NCBI RefSeq assembly: GCF_040529055.1
Contig: NZ_CP132342.1
Span: forward strand, 886,001-950,000
From: Xanthomonas sontii
Lineage (GTDB): Bacteria > Pseudomonadota > Gammaproteobacteria > Xanthomonadales > Xanthomonadaceae
Direction: 5' to 3'
Length of the DNA: 64,000 nucleotides
Part shown: positions 42,823-54,220 of the stretch, piece after piece
How positions within the stretch are numbered: the first letter of the stretch is position 1
Layout: each line of letters begins with the position of its first letter
The notes under the pieces: model-generated
What the model was told of the DNA's origin: nothing
Database searches by the model: none
Seen by the model: only the letters and a program-made list of their open reading frames with translations
Position numbers and translations under genes: made by a program

Positions 42823-44931
42823 TCAGACGTGGGCGCCGACCTTGAACACTTCCACCGCCTGGGTGAGCTGCGCCGACTGCTCCTCCAGCGAGCGCGCGGC
42901 GGTGCTGGCTTCTTCCACCAGCGCCACGTTCTGCTGGGTGGTTTCGTCCATGCGCGCGATGGTCTGGTTGACCTGGGCGATGCCGTTGGCCTGCTCGTGC
43001 GAGGCGGCGGAGATCTGGCCCATCAGGTCGGTGACGTGCTGCACGCTGGCCACCACCTGGTCCATGGTGGCGCCGGCCTGGTGCACCAGCGTGGCGCCGT
43101 GGGCGACGCGCTGCACCGAGTCGTCGATCAGGGTCTTGATCTCCTTGGCCGCGCCGGCCGAGCGGTGCGCGAGCGTGCCGACCTCCGCGGCCACCACCGC
43201 GAAACCCTTGCCCTGTTCGCCGGCGCGTGCGGCTTCCACCGCGGCGTTGAGGGCGAGGATGTTGGTCTGGAAGGCGATGCCGTCGATCACCGCGATGATG
43301 TCGGCGATGCGCTTGGAGGCGGCCTGGATGCCGTCCATGGTCGCCACCACCTGGCCGACCACGTCGCGCCCTTCGCTGGCCACGCCGGCCGCGCCCAGCG
43401 CCAGCTGGTTGGCGCGCTGGGCGTGCTCGGCGTTCTGCTTCACCGTGGAGGTCAGTTCCTCCATCGAAGCGGCGGTCTCTTCGAGGCTGGCCGCCTGCTG
43501 CTCGCTGCGCTTGGCCAGTTCCTGGTTGCCGCTGGCGATGTCCTCGGCGGCGAAGCCGATGCTGTTGGTGGTGCGCTGGATGTGCGCGACGATATCGGTG
43601 AGGCGGTGCACGGTGCTGTTGGCATCGTCGCGCATGGCGGCGAACACGCCATGGAAGTTGCCGCGCATGCGCACGGTGAGGTCGCCGTCGGCGATGCAGC
43701 GCAGCAGATCGGAGAACTTGGCCAGGTTGGCGTCGGCGGTGGCCATCATGGTGTCGAGGTTCTCGACCATGGTGCGGAAGGCGTGCTCGAACTGCTCCGG
43801 CTGACCGCGGTGGGCGAAGTTGCCGGCGCAGGCGGCTTCGGCCAGGGTGTGGATCTGCAGGTTGATCGCGTGCAGGTTCTGCTTGACCTGCTGCATCGCA
43901 GCGGTGATCGCGGCCTTCTCGCCGGGGTACTGGGCGATGTCCTGGCTGAGGTCGCCGATGGCGTAGCGGCCCATCACCTCGGTCATGCGCAACTGGGTCT
44001 GCACGTGCGCATCCACCAGGGCATTGGTGTCGGCGACCATGCGCCCGTACTCGCCGGGGAAGCGCTGCGCATCCATGCGGTAGCTGATGGCGCCGGCATC
44101 GTGGCGCGCAGCCATCTCGCGCTGTGCGGAAATCACCTCGTGCAGGCGCCGCTGCATCTGCTGCATGGCGCGCAGCAACTGCCCGGCCTCGTCGTGGGTG
44201 GTGACGGTGTCCGGGCTGCTCAGGTCGCCGGCGCCGATGCGCTCGGCCAGGCCCAGCGCCTGCCGCAGCGGCCGCACCACGCGGCGGGTGAGCAACAGCG
44301 CGATCAGCGTGCCCAGCAGCAGCGCCAGCACGGTGCAGCCGACCATCAGCAGGGCGAAGCCGCGCGCAGTGGCCATCGCTTCCTTGGCGGCCTGGCGGTT
44401 CTTGGCTTCCTGCAGGTCGATGAAGGCGTTGATGCTGGCCAGCCAGTCGACGAAGGCCGGGCGCGCTTGCTGCAGCAGCAGCGCCTGCGCCTGCACGGTG
44501 TCGCCGGCATCGCGCAGCTGCCGCACCTGCGCGATCAGCGGCATGGTGCGCGCTTCGATGCCCTGGATGCGCTGCAGGATGGTTTTCTCCTGGGCGTCGC
44601 TGGAGACGGCGAGCAGGGCATCGAGCGGCTGTGCGGCGCGCGCGTAGTCGCCGGCCAGCTTGTCGATGGTCTGCTCGGTCGCCTGCCGGCCGGCCGGATC
44701 GTCCAGCAGCACCACGTCGCGCAGGGCGATGGCGCGGTCGTGCACGCTGCCGCGGAAGTTGATCGCGTAGCGCTGCTTGACGCTGTTGACTTCGTTGATC
44801 GCGGTGAGTCGCTGGTCGATGCTGTGCACGCGCTGGATGCCGACCACGGTGAGCAGGACCATCAGCACGATGATCGTGAGGAAGCCGAGCGCGAGGCGCT
44901 GGCCGATGCGCAGATTGGAAAGGGCGTGCAT
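42823..44931 (-). CDS. Methyl-accepting chemotaxis protein
   Basis: This protein of 702 residues has TM1 (about 12-33), a four-helix-type ligand domain (about 34-190), TM2 (about 191-213), HAMP regions, and a signalling domain with the highly conserved [20 protein letters not shown] and [19 protein letters not shown] second HAMP-like stretch occurs mid-protein ([10 protein letters not shown]). It ends ...VFKVGAHV, without the NWETF-type CheR tether. The signal is unknown. Confidence 0.92.
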   Translation of the reverse strand: MHALSNLRIGQRLALGFLTIIVLMVLLTVVGIQRVHSIDQRLTAINEVNSVKQRYAINFRGSVHDRAIALRDVVLLDDPAGRQATEQTIDKLAGDYARAAQPLDALLAVSSDAQEKTILQRIQGIEARTMPLIAQVRQLRDAGDTVQAQALLLQQARPAFVDWLASINAFIDLQEAKNRQAAKEAMATARGFALLMVGCTVLALLLGTLIALLLTRRVVRPLRQALGLAERIGAGDLSSPDTVTTHDEAGQLLRAMQQMQRRLHEVISAQREMAARHDAGAISYRMDAQRFPGEYGRMVADTNALVDAHVQTQLRMTEVMGRYAIGDLSQDIAQYPGEKAAITAAMQQVKQNLHAINLQIHTLAEAACAGNFAHRGQPEQFEHAFRTMVENLDTMMATADANLAKFSDLLRCIADGDLTVRMRGNFHGVFAAMRDDANSTVHRLTDIVAHIQRTTNSIGFAAEDIASGNQELAKRSEQQAASLEETAASMEELTSTVKQNAEHAQRANQLALGAAGVASEGRDVVGQVVATMDGIQAASKRIADIIAVIDGIAFQTNILALNAAVEAARAGEQGKGFAVVAAEVGTLAHRSAGAAKEIKTLIDDSVQRVAHGATLVHQAGATMDQVVASVQHVTDLMGQISAASHEQANGIAQVNQTIARMDETTQQNVALVEEASTAARSLEEQSAQLTQAVEVFKVGAHV

Positions 44932-45268
44932 GGGATCGGGGGAATGGGGGGAAGGAAGAGGGATCGACGGTGGGTGACGGCGGACGGGCAGGCAGGTTGC
45001 CTGCGCCCGCGTGACGCGCGCATGGCGCGGGTCCCCCGGGCCGGCGCATGGATAGCGGCGATGGCCTGTCGAACTGAAGGGAAGGGGCGAGGGCGTCCCC
45101 TGTGCCGTATCGGGAACGTGACGTTGTGCCGGTCTGCCGCGGCGGTGGCCGCCGGGTAGGTCAGGCAGGGCGCAGTGCCTGGCGAGCGACAAGACCAGGA
45201 GCGCGTCGCGCCGCCGCCGCGCGCAGGTGCAGCATGGCACCGCGCGCGGCCGGTGCTAAGGTCCGGGC
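44932..45268. other. Divergent gap between chemoreceptor and DUF1905 genes
   Basis: This GC-rich 337-bp stretch must contain the promoters of both genes. I found no convincing sigma-28, sigma-54 or housekeeping boxes by eye and no gene. Confidence 0.4.
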
Positions 45269-45814
45269 ATGACCGGCGCCGCCGACCCGATCCGCTTCCA
45301 GGCGACACTGCTGCGTCCAGCCACGCCGCCGGACGCGTCCTGGTGTTTCCTGCTGCTGCCTGCGGCGGCCAGCGCCGCGCTGCCCACGCGTGGCCTGGCC
45401 AGCGTGGAGGGCCGGTTCGCCGGGCATCCGTTTCAGGCCACGCTGCAACCCGATGGGCAAGGCGGCCACTGGCTGCAGGTCGAGGAGGCGATGCTGGCGG
45501 CCGCGGCGGTCGAGGTCGGCACCACGATGACCCTGGAGATCGCGCCGGCGGCGGTGGAACCGGAACCCGTGCTGCCCGACGACCTGGCGCGCGCGCTGGT
45601 CGCGCATCCGCCTGCGCGTGCGGCCTGGGACACGCTGACCACGGTGGCGCGGCGCGACTGGATCTTCTGGATCGGCGCGGGCAAGCAGGCGCAGACGCGG
45701 GTCAAGCGCATCGCCAGCACTTGCGACATGCTCGCCGCGGGCAAGCGCCGGGTCTGCTGCTTCGATCGCTCGGGCATGTACAGCAAGGCCTTCGCCGCGC
45801 CGCAGGCGCAATGA
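45269..45814 (+). CDS. DUF1905/YdeI family protein
   Basis: This 181-residue protein fits the DUF1905 plus YdeI/OmpD-associated arrangement: an N-terminal beta-barrel part (IRFQATLLRP...WCFLLLPAAAS, VEGRFAGHPFQATLQPD) and a C-terminal helical part with PPARAAWDTLT and GKQAQTRVKRIAST. It is cytoplasmic. The role is unknown. Confidence 0.8.
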   Translation: MTGAADPIRFQATLLRPATPPDASWCFLLLPAAASAALPTRGLASVEGRFAGHPFQATLQPDGQGGHWLQVEEAMLAAAAVEVGTTMTLEIAPAAVEPEPVLPDDLARALVAHPPARAAWDTLTTVARRDWIFWIGAGKQAQTRVKRIASTCDMLAAGKRRVCCFDRSGMYSKAFAAPQAQ

Positions 45815-45910
45815 GGTCATGGCGCGCACGCCTGGCGTGGCCGCCGTCGCGACAGGATCCTCGCAAGCGCCTGCCTATACTCCGTGACGTCCATCCATGA
45901 GGCCCACCGC

Positions 45911-47260
45911 ATGAGTGCATCCACCTCTTCGTCCGCCGCCGCCGCACCGGGCAGCCTGCGCCGCTCGGTGTCCAACACGCTCAAGGGCTCGGCCGGCAAC
46001 CTGGTGGAGTGGTACGACGTCTACGTCTACTCGGTGTTCGCCACCTACTTCGAATCGCAGTTCTTCTCCAAGGAGGACAAGAACGCCACCCTGTATGTGT
46101 GGGCGATCTTCGCGGTGACCTTCCTGATGCGTCCGATCGGCGCCTGGTACTTCGGCCGTTTCGCCGACCGCTACGGCCGCCGCCTGGCGTTGACGGTGTC
46201 GGTGTCGGTGATGGCGGCCTGTTCGTTCCTGATCGCGGTGACGCCCACCGTGGCCAGCATCGGCGGCGCTGCGGCGGTGGTGCTGCTGCTGGCGCGCCTG
46301 CTGCAGGGTTTCGCCACCGGCGGCGAGTACGGCACCAGCGCCACTTACATGTCGGAGGCGGCGATCCCGGGGCGGCGCGGCTTCCTGTCCTCCTTCCACT
46401 ACGTCACCCTGGTCGGCGGCCACGTGCTGGCGCAGGCGGTGCTGTTCGGGATGCTGCACTTCTTCGACAAGGGCCAGATTTCCGAATGGGGCTGGCGCGT
46501 GGCCTTCGGCCTGGGCGGCATCGGCGCGCTGGTGGTGTTCTGGCTGCGGCGCACGATGGACGAGTCGCTGACCTCCGAGTCCATCGCCGCGGCCAAGCAG
46601 GGCAAGGACAGGTCCTCCGGCTCGCTGCGCGAGCTGTTCGTGCACCAATGGCGCCCGCTGCTGCTGTGCTTCCTGATCACCGCCGGCGGCACCGTGGCGT
46701 TCTACACCTACTCGGTGACCGGGCCGAAGATGATCCAGACCGCCTTCGCCGGCGACGACGTCATGGCCGGCACCATCATCAACCTGGCCGCGCTGATCGT
46801 GCTGATGCTGATGCAGCCGGCGGGCGGCTGGCTGTCGGACATCATCGGGCGCAAGACCCTGCTGGTGTTCTTCGGCATCGGCGGCGTGCTCTACACCTGG
46901 TTCCTGGTGCTGGAGCTGCCCAGGCAGAGCGACTGGCTGAGCGCGTTCGCGATCCTCACCGCGGGCTTCGTCATCCTCACCGGCTACACCTCGATCAACG
47001 CGGTGGTGAAGGCCGAGCTGTTCCCCACCCACATCCGCGCGCTGGGCGTGGGCCTGGGCTATGCGCTGGCCAATTCGGCCTTCGGCGGCACCGCGCCGTT
47101 GCTGTACCAGGCCTCGCTGAAGACCGGCCACGTCACCACCTTCGTCTGGTACGCCACGGCGGTGATCGCGGTGTCGCTGGTGGTGTACATGTTCTTCCTG
47201 ACCAACAAGGGGTCCAACTGGCTCGACCACGAGGGCGAGATGCACGCGCGCCGGCGCTGA
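45911..47260 (+). CDS. MFS transporter, MHS family (KgtP-like)
   Basis: This protein of 449 residues has twelve hydrophobic segments and the MHS signature [18 protein letters not shown], then [13 protein letters not shown] and [20 protein letters not shown]. The pattern is that of the alpha-ketoglutarate/dicarboxylate proton symporters. It probably imports a carboxylate at the inner membrane. Start [10 protein letters not shown] is the usual form; an earlier in-frame ATG at 45884 is possible. Confidence 0.88.
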   Translation: MSASTSSSAAAAPGSLRRSVSNTLKGSAGNLVEWYDVYVYSVFATYFESQFFSKEDKNATLYVWAIFAVTFLMRPIGAWYFGRFADRYGRRLALTVSVSVMAACSFLIAVTPTVASIGGAAAVVLLLARLLQGFATGGEYGTSATYMSEAAIPGRRGFLSSFHYVTLVGGHVLAQAVLFGMLHFFDKGQISEWGWRVAFGLGGIGALVVFWLRRTMDESLTSESIAAAKQGKDRSSGSLRELFVHQWRPLLLCFLITAGGTVAFYTYSVTGPKMIQTAFAGDDVMAGTIINLAALIVLMLMQPAGGWLSDIIGRKTLLVFFGIGGVLYTWFLVLELPRQSDWLSAFAILTAGFVILTGYTSINAVVKAELFPTHIRALGVGLGYALANSAFGGTAPLLYQASLKTGHVTTFVWYATAVIAVSLVVYMFFLTNKGSNWLDHEGEMHARRR

Positions 47261-47429
47261 CCGGCGCGGCGCTGGCCCGGGCGATGTGCGTGCCGCCCGG
47301 GCGCGGAGCAGATGGACGCTGAACGGCGCACCCGGTATCGGCCGGGTCGCCCCGCCGCGCGGAGGCCGCGCATGCGGCGGCTGCCAGGCGACTCGGGTAC
47401 CATGCAGCCCCCTTACGGGCGTTCCCCCC

Positions 47430-48029
47430 ATGGCCGATTCCGACAACAGCTCCACTCCCCCGGTGACCCAGGCGCAGGCCGAAGACGCAGTGCGCACCCT
47501 GCTGCGCTGGGCCGGCGAAGACCCGACCCGCGAGGGCCTGCTGGACACCCCGCGGCGCGTGGCCGAGGCCTATGGCGACTGGTTCAGCGGCTACCGCGCC
47601 GACCCGCGCGAATACCTGCTGCGCACCTTCGAGGAAGTGGCCGGCTACGACGAGCTGATCGTGCTGCGCGACATCGAGTACGAAAGCCACTGCGAACACC
47701 ACATGGCGCCGATCATCGGCAAGGTCCACGTCGGCTACCTGCCGCGCGGCAAGGTGGTGGGCATCAGCAAGCTGGCGCGCGTGGTCGAGGCCTATGCGCG
47801 GCGCTTCCAGGTGCAGGAAAAGATGACCGCGCAGATCGCCCAGTGCATCCAGGACGTGCTGCAGCCGCTGGGCGTGGGCGTGGTGGTGGAAGGCGCGCAC
47901 GAGTGCATGACCACCCGCGGCATCCACAAGCGCGGCGTCAGCATGGTCACCTCGAAGATGCTCGGCACCTTCCGCGAGGACGCGCGCACCCGCGCCGAGT
48001 TCCTGCGCTTCATCGAGCGCGTGCGCTGA
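47430..48029 (+). CDS. folE: GTP cyclohydrolase I
   Basis: This enzyme of 199 residues makes 7,8-dihydroneopterin triphosphate from GTP, the first step to folate. Zinc ligands lie in [21 protein letters not shown] and [14 protein letters not shown]; the [20 protein letters not shown] block is also intact. The ATG at 47430 is chosen by family length. It is 31 bases upstream of the JetA gene on the same strand. Confidence 0.95.
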   Translation: MADSDNSSTPPVTQAQAEDAVRTLLRWAGEDPTREGLLDTPRRVAEAYGDWFSGYRADPREYLLRTFEEVAGYDELIVLRDIEYESHCEHHMAPIIGKVHVGYLPRGKVVGISKLARVVEAYARRFQVQEKMTAQIAQCIQDVLQPLGVGVVVEGAHECMTTRGIHKRGVSMVTSKMLGTFREDARTRAEFLRFIERVR

Positions 48030-48060
48030 GTCTGCGGATGCGGTGGCGGTCGGTTCCTGC

Positions 48061-49530
48061 ATGAAGCCGCATGTCCGGATCGCCGGCTATCGCCAGTTGC
48101 GCGAACAGCCGTTGTGGAAACTGCTTGCCGCCGACCATGCCCCCGAGCTGATCGGCCTGCTGCAGACCCTGCTTGGCGACGCCCAGCGGCGGTTGCCGGC
48201 CGATGTGCTGCACGAGCGCCTGCAGCGCCAGCTCGATGCGCTGAAGGACGACGAGCTGTCGCGCGAACTGCCGCGCACCGCGCAGGCCTACGTGGCGCAC
48301 TGGCTGGCGCAGGGCTGGCTGGAGCGGCGCCTGCCCGAAGGCGACGCGCAGGAAGAATACGAACTGTCGCGGCAGGCGGCGCAGGCCATCCGCTTCATCG
48401 CCGGCGTGCGCGACAGCACCAGCGTGGCCACCGAGAGCCGGCTGTCGCTGGTGATCCAGCAGCTGGTGCAACTGGCCGGGCAGACCGAGACCGATCCGGA
48501 CGCGCGCCTGGCCGCGCTGCGCGCCGAGCGCGAGCGCCTGGACGCGGAGATCGAGCGCGTGGCCGCCGGCAAGCTGGCCGCGCTGGACGGCAAGCGCGCG
48601 CTCGAACGTACCCGCGACATCATCCGCCTGTCCGACGACCTGACCGAGGATTTCCGCCGGGTCCGCGACGATTTCGAGCGGCTCAACCGCGAGTTCCGCG
48701 AGCGCATCATCGACGACGAGGGCGCGCGCGGCGACGTGCTGGAGAAGCTGTTCGCCGGCATCGACGTGATCGGCGAGAGCGAGGCCGGGCGCAGTTTCCA
48801 GGCGTTCTGGAGCCTGCTCAACGACGCCGAGCAGAGCGTGCAGCTGGACGCGGCGCTGGAGGCGCTGCTGGCGCGCGGCTTCGCCCGCCGTCTGGACCGC
48901 CACGAACGCGCCTTCCTGCGCGGGCTCACCGGCACCCTGCTCGAACGCGGCGGTCAGGTGCACGAGGTGATGCAGCATTTCGCGCGCAGCCTGCGTGGCT
49001 TCGTGCAGAGCCGCGGCTACCTGGAACAGCGCCGGCTCAACCAGTTGCTGAAGCAGGCGCAGGGCGAGGCGCTGCAGTTGCGCGACCAGCTGCATGCCAC
49101 CGCGGCCACCGGCTACGTGCTGCCGCTGAGCAGCGCGCGGCTGCGCTCGCCGTCGCAGTGGCGCCTGCACGACCCGCGCAGCCAGCTGGTGGACGGGCGG
49201 GTGCAGGTGGCCGAGGCGGCGACGATCTCGCTGGACAGCGTCGGCGACCTGGTGGCGCAGTCGGAGATCGACCTGCGCGGCCTGCGCAACGACCTGCACG
49301 ACCTGCTCGGCCGGCAGCCGCAACTGAGCATCGGCGAGGCGCTGCGGCAGCGCCCGGCGGCGCAGGGCCTGGGCAGCGTGATCGGCTACCTGGCGCTGGG
49401 CACCCGCCATGGCGTGGTGGTCGACGGCGAATGGGAAGCGGTGCAATGGGAAGGCGGCGACGGCCAGGTCCGGCGCGCGCGCATCCCGCTGGTGTGGTTC
49501 ACCAAGGAAAAACGCAATGAACTGGTCTGA
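48061..49530 (+). CDS. jetA: JetA-like (DUF3375; MksF/kleisin) subunit
   Basis: This protein of 489 residues matches DUF3375: early [21 protein letters not shown], then the conserved [13 protein letters not shown], ...[23 protein letters not shown] and [11 protein letters not shown]. In Wadjet/Mks condensin-like complexes this is the kleisin-type subunit. The ATG at 48061 begins MKPHVRIAG; a GTG at 48043 is also in frame. The end overlaps jetB by 14 bases. Confidence 0.92.
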   Translation: MKPHVRIAGYRQLREQPLWKLLAADHAPELIGLLQTLLGDAQRRLPADVLHERLQRQLDALKDDELSRELPRTAQAYVAHWLAQGWLERRLPEGDAQEEYELSRQAAQAIRFIAGVRDSTSVATESRLSLVIQQLVQLAGQTETDPDARLAALRAERERLDAEIERVAAGKLAALDGKRALERTRDIIRLSDDLTEDFRRVRDDFERLNREFRERIIDDEGARGDVLEKLFAGIDVIGESEAGRSFQAFWSLLNDAEQSVQLDAALEALLARGFARRLDRHERAFLRGLTGTLLERGGQVHEVMQHFARSLRGFVQSRGYLEQRRLNQLLKQAQGEALQLRDQLHATAATGYVLPLSSARLRSPSQWRLHDPRSQLVDGRVQVAEAATISLDSVGDLVAQSEIDLRGLRNDLHDLLGRQPQLSIGEALRQRPAAQGLGSVIGYLALGTRHGVVVDGEWEAVQWEGGDGQVRRARIPLVWFTKEKRNELV

Positions 49531-50206
49531 CGAATTCCATGGCCACGACGCCGATGCCGGCGATATCGCCGCGGCCGCCGCCACGTCCGCGGCGGCCGAT
49601 GGCGGCACCGCGCTGTTCGCCGGCGACAGCGGCAGCCTGCCGCTGGAGGCGCGGCGCGCGCTGTGCCAGTTGCTGTCCGGCCCCAGCGTCGATGCCTACC
49701 GGCACGGCCCGCTGTGGCAGGCATTGCTGCGCCACGAGGCCGCGGTCCGCCGCGTGCTGAGCGAGCTGTTCCTGGAACTGGTGCTGGACCGCGATGGCGG
49801 TGTGGCGTTCGCGCGCCAGGCCGATACCGGCGAGCTGGAGACCCCGGCGTTGCTGCGCACCGCGCCGCTGACCTTCATCGAGTCGGTGCTGCTGCTGTTC
49901 CTGCGCCAGCAACTGGCCGAGGCCGACACCCGTGGCGAGCGCGCGGTGGTCGATGAGGCGCAGCTGCTGGAAGTGCTGTCGGTGTACGAGAAGAACGTGT
50001 CCACCGACCGCGCCGGCTTCGCCCGGCGCGTGCTGGCGGCGATCGCCAAGATGCGCGACAACCACCTGCTGTCCAAGCTGCGCGGCAGCGAGGATCGCTA
50101 CGAAGTCTCGCCCGCGCTGAAGCTGCTGTTCTCGGCCGAGGACGTGCAGGCGCTGTCGGCGGCCTATCGCGGCCTGCGCGACGGCGTGGCCGAGGCGGCG
50201 CCGTGA
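49517..50206 (+). CDS. jetB: JetB-like (DUF4194; MksE) subunit
   Basis: This protein of 229 residues matches DUF4194: [20 protein letters not shown], ...[23 protein letters not shown] and ...[15 protein letters not shown]-like wording (here [15 protein letters not shown]). It is the KITE-type partner of the kleisin. Start MNWSDEFHG overlaps the jetA end. The N-terminal 40 residues are Ala/Asp-rich and probably flexible. JetC follows 95 bases later. Confidence 0.9.
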   Translation: MNWSDEFHGHDADAGDIAAAAATSAAADGGTALFAGDSGSLPLEARRALCQLLSGPSVDAYRHGPLWQALLRHEAAVRRVLSELFLELVLDRDGGVAFARQADTGELETPALLRTAPLTFIESVLLLFLRQQLAEADTRGERAVVDEAQLLEVLSVYEKNVSTDRAGFARRVLAAIAKMRDNHLLSKLRGSEDRYEVSPALKLLFSAEDVQALSAAYRGLRDGVAEAAP

Positions 50207-50301
50207 CCGGCCTGCGCCCGTACGTCGCGCACGCCTAGCGCCGGTCTTGCCCCGAGCGCCGGCCGCCGTGGCGGCCGTCCCCGTTTTCCGATGAGTTCCC
50301 G

Positions 50302-53300
50302 ATGACGTCCCTGTCCGAATCGTCCACCGTCCCCGTCGCCCCGTCCCTGTTCGCCGAGACCCTGGCCGAGCAGCGCGCGCAGCAGTACCGCATGCGCCGC
50401 CTGCAGGTGCACAACTGGGGCACCTTCAACGGCCTGACCGACGTGCCGATCGCCGAGAAGGGCTTCCTGTTCGTCGGTCGCTCCGGTTCGGGCAAGTCGA
50501 CCCTGCTCGATGCGATGTCGGCGCTGCTGACCCCGCCGAGCATCGTCGATTTCAACGCCGCCGCGCGCGAGGCCGAGCGCAGCGGTCGCGACCGCAGCCT
50601 GGTGTCCTACGTGCGCGGCGCCTGGGCCGACCAGCAGGACAGCGCCTCCGGCGAGATCGCCACCCAGTACCTGCGCAAGGGCGCGACCTGGTCTGCGCTG
50701 GCGCTGGAGTACCGCAACGCGCAGGGTCAGGCGGTGAGCCTGGTGCGGCTGTTCTGGATCGCCGGCAGCGGCACCGCCGCGGCCGACGTGCGCAAGCACT
50801 ACATGGTGGTGCCGCGCGGCTTCGACGTGGCCGCCGAGCTGGACGGCTTCGACCTGGACCTGCGCCGGCTCAAGCTGCGCCTGGGCGAGGACGTGCACCA
50901 CTTCGACAGCTTCGCCGGCTACGCCGAGCGCTTCCGCCACCTGCTCGGCATCGGCAACGAGATGGCGCTGCGGCTGCTGCACAAGACCCAGTCGGCGAAG
51001 AACCTGGGCGACCTCAACGCCTTCCTGCGCAGCTTCATGCTCGACGAGCCGCGCACCTTCGAGGCCGCCGACCGTCTGGTCGAGGACTTCGCCGAACTCG
51101 ACGGCGCGCACCACGCGGTGGTGACCGCGCGGCGCCAGGTGGAAACCCTGACCCCGGCGCGCGACTACCACGCCGAACTGCTGGCGTTGCGCCACAGCGT
51201 CGGCGAGCTGCGCGAACTGCAACTGGGCATCGACGGCTACCGCGAGCAGCGCCGCCTGGCCCTGCTGGACGCGCGCCTGCAGGAACTGGACACGCAGGAC
51301 CGCGGCCTGGCCGGCGAGGAAGGGCAGCGCCGCGAAGCGCTGGACAACCACGAACAGACCCTGGCCGAGCTGGAGACGCAGCAGCGCGCGCAGGGCGGCG
51401 AGCAGGTCGAGGCGCTGGAGCGCGAACGCGGCCGCGTCGAACGCGAGCGCGACGAGCGCATGCGCCGCCGCAGCCAGGTCGAACAGGCCTGCCGCCAGCT
51501 CGGCATGGGCCTGGCCAGCAGCGCCAGCGGTTTCGCCGAGCAGGTGGCGCAGGCGCGCGCGTTGCGCGACGGCGTCGCCGGCGAGGCCAGCAGCCTGGAC
51601 GAGGCGATCGCCGAGCGCATGGCCGAGCGCCGCGAGGACGAACGCCGTTTCGCGGTCATCCGCACCGAGATCGAGGCGCTGCTGAAGGCGCCTTCCAGCA
51701 TTCCCGCGCCGATGCAGGCGCTGCGTGCGCGGCTGTGCGCCGAGACCGGCCTGTCCGAAGCCGCCCTGCCGTTCGTCGGCGAGCTGGTGCAGGTGGAGGC
51801 CGACCAGGCTGCCTGGCGCGGCGCGATCGAGCGCGTGCTGCACGGCTTCGCGCAGTCGCTGCTGGTCGACGAACGCCACTACGCCAGCGTCGCCGACTGG
51901 GTCAACAAGACCCAGCTCGGCACCCGCCTGGTGTACTTCCGCGTGCGCCACAACGCGCCGCTGCAGCAGCGCGAGCCCGATGCGAAGTCGCTGCTGCGCA
52001 AGCTGGAACTGCGCGACCATGCCTATGCGCCGTGGCTGCGCCAGGAACTGGCGCGGCGTTTCGACTACACCTGCGTCGATACCGTGGCGCAATTGCGCGA
52101 TGCAGAGCGCGCGATCACCCGCGAGGGCCAGGTCAAGCATCCGGGCGATCGCTACGAGAAGGACGACCGCCACGCGGTCGGCGACCGCAAGCGCTGGCTG
52201 CTCGGCTACGACAACCGCGACAAGCTCAAGGTCTTCGAGCGCGAGGGGCAGACCCTGGCGCAGCGCATCGCCGCCTGCGACGCCGACGTCGCCGCCCTGC
52301 GCAAGCAGCGCGAACAGGACCAGGGCCGGCAACTGGCCGCGCACACCCTGGCCGAGCGCGAGTGGGACGAGATCGACGTGGCGCCCAAGCTGCAGCGCCT
52401 GAGCGACATCGCCGAGCAACTGCTGCAACTGCGCGAGGGCGACACCGCGCTGCGCGCGCTGGGCGAGCAGATCGCCACCGTCCGCGCGCGCCGCGACCAA
52501 GCGCGTCGTACCTACGAGGACGTGCGCCTGGAGCGCGCGCAGGTGAGCCGCGAGCGCGCGCGCCTGGAAGCGCAGCGCGAGACCTGCGCCGCGCGCGTGG
52601 CCACCGCGGTGATCGGCCCGGCGCAGGTCGCAGGGCTGGACGCGCGCCTGGCCGCGCTGCCGCCGCTGAGCCTGGACAACCTGGAAGCGCATCTGCGCAG
52701 CGTCGAGCGCGGGCTCGGCGAACAGCTGGCGCAGAGCCAGGCGCAGGACGCGCGGCTGAGCCAGCAGGTGCTGGACTGCTTCCGCCGCTACTGCCAGCAG
52801 TGGCCGGAGGACAGCGGCGACTTCACCGTCAGCCTGGCCAGCGCCGACGATTTCCTGGCGCGCCTGCAGCGCCTGGAGAGCGACGGCCTGCCGCGCCACG
52901 AAGGGCGCTTCTTCGACTTGCTGCAGACCCAGAGCAAGAACAACCTGCTGGCCCTGCAGCGCTACACCGCCGAAGCGCACAAGGCGATCAAGCAGCGCAT
53001 GGACGAGGTCAACGCCAGCCTGGAGCAGGTGCCGTTCAACCGCGGCACCCTGCTGACCATCGAAGTCAGTGACCGGCGCCTGCTCGAGGTGCAGGAGTTC
53101 CAGCAGCAGTTGCGCGCCGTGCTCGGCCATCAGCAGACCGAGGATCGTGCCCTGGCCGAGGCGCAATTCGCCATGCTGCGCGGGCTGGTGCAGCGGCTCG
53201 GTGCGCAGGAGCCGGAGCTGCGGCGCTGGCGCGAGCAGGTGCTGGACGTGCGCCAGCATGTGGAGTTCGTCGGCGTGGAACTGGATGCGGACAGCCGTGC

Positions 53301-54126
53301 GCAGGTGGAGATCTACCGCAGCGGCGCCGGCAAGTCCGGCGGCCAGCGGCAGAAGCTGGCCACCACCTGCCTGGCCGCGGCGCTGCGCTACCAGCTCGGC
53401 GGCGAGGACGGCGAACTGCCGCGCTACGCCGCGGTGGTGCTGGACGAGGCCTTCGACAAGGCCGACAACGAGTTCACCGCGCTGGCGATGAACATCTTCG
53501 AGAACTTCGGTTTCCAGATGGTGGTGGCCACGCCGCTGAAGTCGGTGATGACGCTGGAGCCGTTCATCGGCGGCGCCTGCTTCGTCGAGATCAGCGGCCG
53601 CCACAACTCCGGCGTGCTGCTGATCGAATACGACGAGCAGGCGCACCGGTTGAAGCTGCCCGAGCGCAGCCGCAACGAGGCGACGACGCCTGCGGTGGAA
53701 TCCCGCGCGGCGATGGATCAGGCTGGCGCCGATCTGCCGCCGCCGGCCGCGGACGCAGCGGCCACCATCGCCGAGCCCGGCGCAGCGACTGTGGCAGACA
53801 CCGTTGCCATGCCGGCGCGTGCCTCCGCCAAGGCGCACGATGGCCGCGGCAATGGCGCCAAGTCGACCCCGCGCAAGGCGTCGCCAGCGGCGCCGGGCAA
53901 ACGCGCCGGCACGCGTGCCGCGCCGTCCTCGGCCAAGGCCACCTCGGCGAAGGCGCCACGCACGTCCACCGCGGCTGCGGCAGCTGCGTCCGCGGCAACG
54001 CGGCCAGCCGCGCGGTCGGCGTCGGCGAAGCCGGTGAAAGCAGGCACAGGCAGCAAACCTGCGAAGCCGGCCAAGGCGGCAGCAGTCAAGACGCCGCCTG
54101 CGAGCGGCAAGCGCCGCGGCCACTGA
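50302..54126 (+). CDS. jetC: JetC-like (MksB) SMC ATPase with H1-like tail
   Basis: This protein of 1274 residues is an SMC-like ATPase. Walker A is GRSGSGKSTLLDAM (about residue 58). Long coiled coils rich in Glu/Arg/Gln follow (about 270-950), with a hinge-like middle (about 470-620). The C-terminal head has signature SGGQRQKLATTCL and Walker B AAVVLDEAFDKADN. From about residue 1125 a disordered tail of some 150 residues, rich in Ala, Lys, Pro and Ser (e.g. AKATSAKAPRTS, KPAKPAKAAAVK), resembles histone H1-like proteins. Typical JetC ends near the head. No JetD gene follows. Confidence 0.92.
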   Translation: MTSLSESSTVPVAPSLFAETLAEQRAQQYRMRRLQVHNWGTFNGLTDVPIAEKGFLFVGRSGSGKSTLLDAMSALLTPPSIVDFNAAAREAERSGRDRSLVSYVRGAWADQQDSASGEIATQYLRKGATWSALALEYRNAQGQAVSLVRLFWIAGSGTAAADVRKHYMVVPRGFDVAAELDGFDLDLRRLKLRLGEDVHHFDSFAGYAERFRHLLGIGNEMALRLLHKTQSAKNLGDLNAFLRSFMLDEPRTFEAADRLVEDFAELDGAHHAVVTARRQVETLTPARDYHAELLALRHSVGELRELQLGIDGYREQRRLALLDARLQELDTQDRGLAGEEGQRREALDNHEQTLAELETQQRAQGGEQVEALERERGRVERERDERMRRRSQVEQACRQLGMGLASSASGFAEQVAQARALRDGVAGEASSLDEAIAERMAERREDERRFAVIRTEIEALLKAPSSIPAPMQALRARLCAETGLSEAALPFVGELVQVEADQAAWRGAIERVLHGFAQSLLVDERHYASVADWVNKTQLGTRLVYFRVRHNAPLQQREPDAKSLLRKLELRDHAYAPWLRQELARRFDYTCVDTVAQLRDAERAITREGQVKHPGDRYEKDDRHAVGDRKRWLLGYDNRDKLKVFEREGQTLAQRIAACDADVAALRKQREQDQGRQLAAHTLAEREWDEIDVAPKLQRLSDIAEQLLQLREGDTALRALGEQIATVRARRDQARRTYEDVRLERAQVSRERARLEAQRETCAARVATAVIGPAQVAGLDARLAALPPLSLDNLEAHLRSVERGLGEQLAQSQAQDARLSQQVLDCFRRYCQQWPEDSGDFTVSLASADDFLARLQRLESDGLPRHEGRFFDLLQTQSKNNLLALQRYTAEAHKAIKQRMDEVNASLEQVPFNRGTLLTIEVSDRRLLEVQEFQQQLRAVLGHQQTEDRALAEAQFAMLRGLVQRLGAQEPELRRWREQVLDVRQHVEFVGVELDADSRAQVEIYRSGAGKSGGQRQKLATTCLAAALRYQLGGEDGELPRYAAVVLDEAFDKADNEFTALAMNIFENFGFQMVVATPLKSVMTLEPFIGGACFVEISGRHNSGVLLIEYDEQAHRLKLPERSRNEATTPAVESRAAMDQAGADLPPPAADAAATIAEPGAATVADTVAMPARASAKAHDGRGNGAKSTPRKASPAAPGKRAGTRAAPSSAKATSAKAPRTSTAAAAAASAATRPAARSASAKPVKAGTGSKPAKPAKAAAVKTPPASGKRRGH

Positions 54127-54220
54127 GCGGCACTTGCGGTCGCGCGTGCCGATCGGCCGCGCGCTGCACCATCGTTGGGAGGGATGGCACGCGGCAACCA
54201 CACGGTGCCGCGCACTACGC

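Noticed and set aside
42001-45159. A 1052-residue plus-strand frame over the chemoreceptor
   Set aside because: It is His/Gly-rich antisense shadow; the minus-strand chemoreceptor motifs are unmistakable.
50164-54201. A 1345-residue minus-strand frame over jetC
   Set aside because: Antisense shadow of the SMC-like gene with no family features.
54127-54220. A JetD gene after jetC
   Set aside because: There are only about 94 bases before the end of a convergent permease gene, and no DUF2220-type motif is seen in the neighbourhood.
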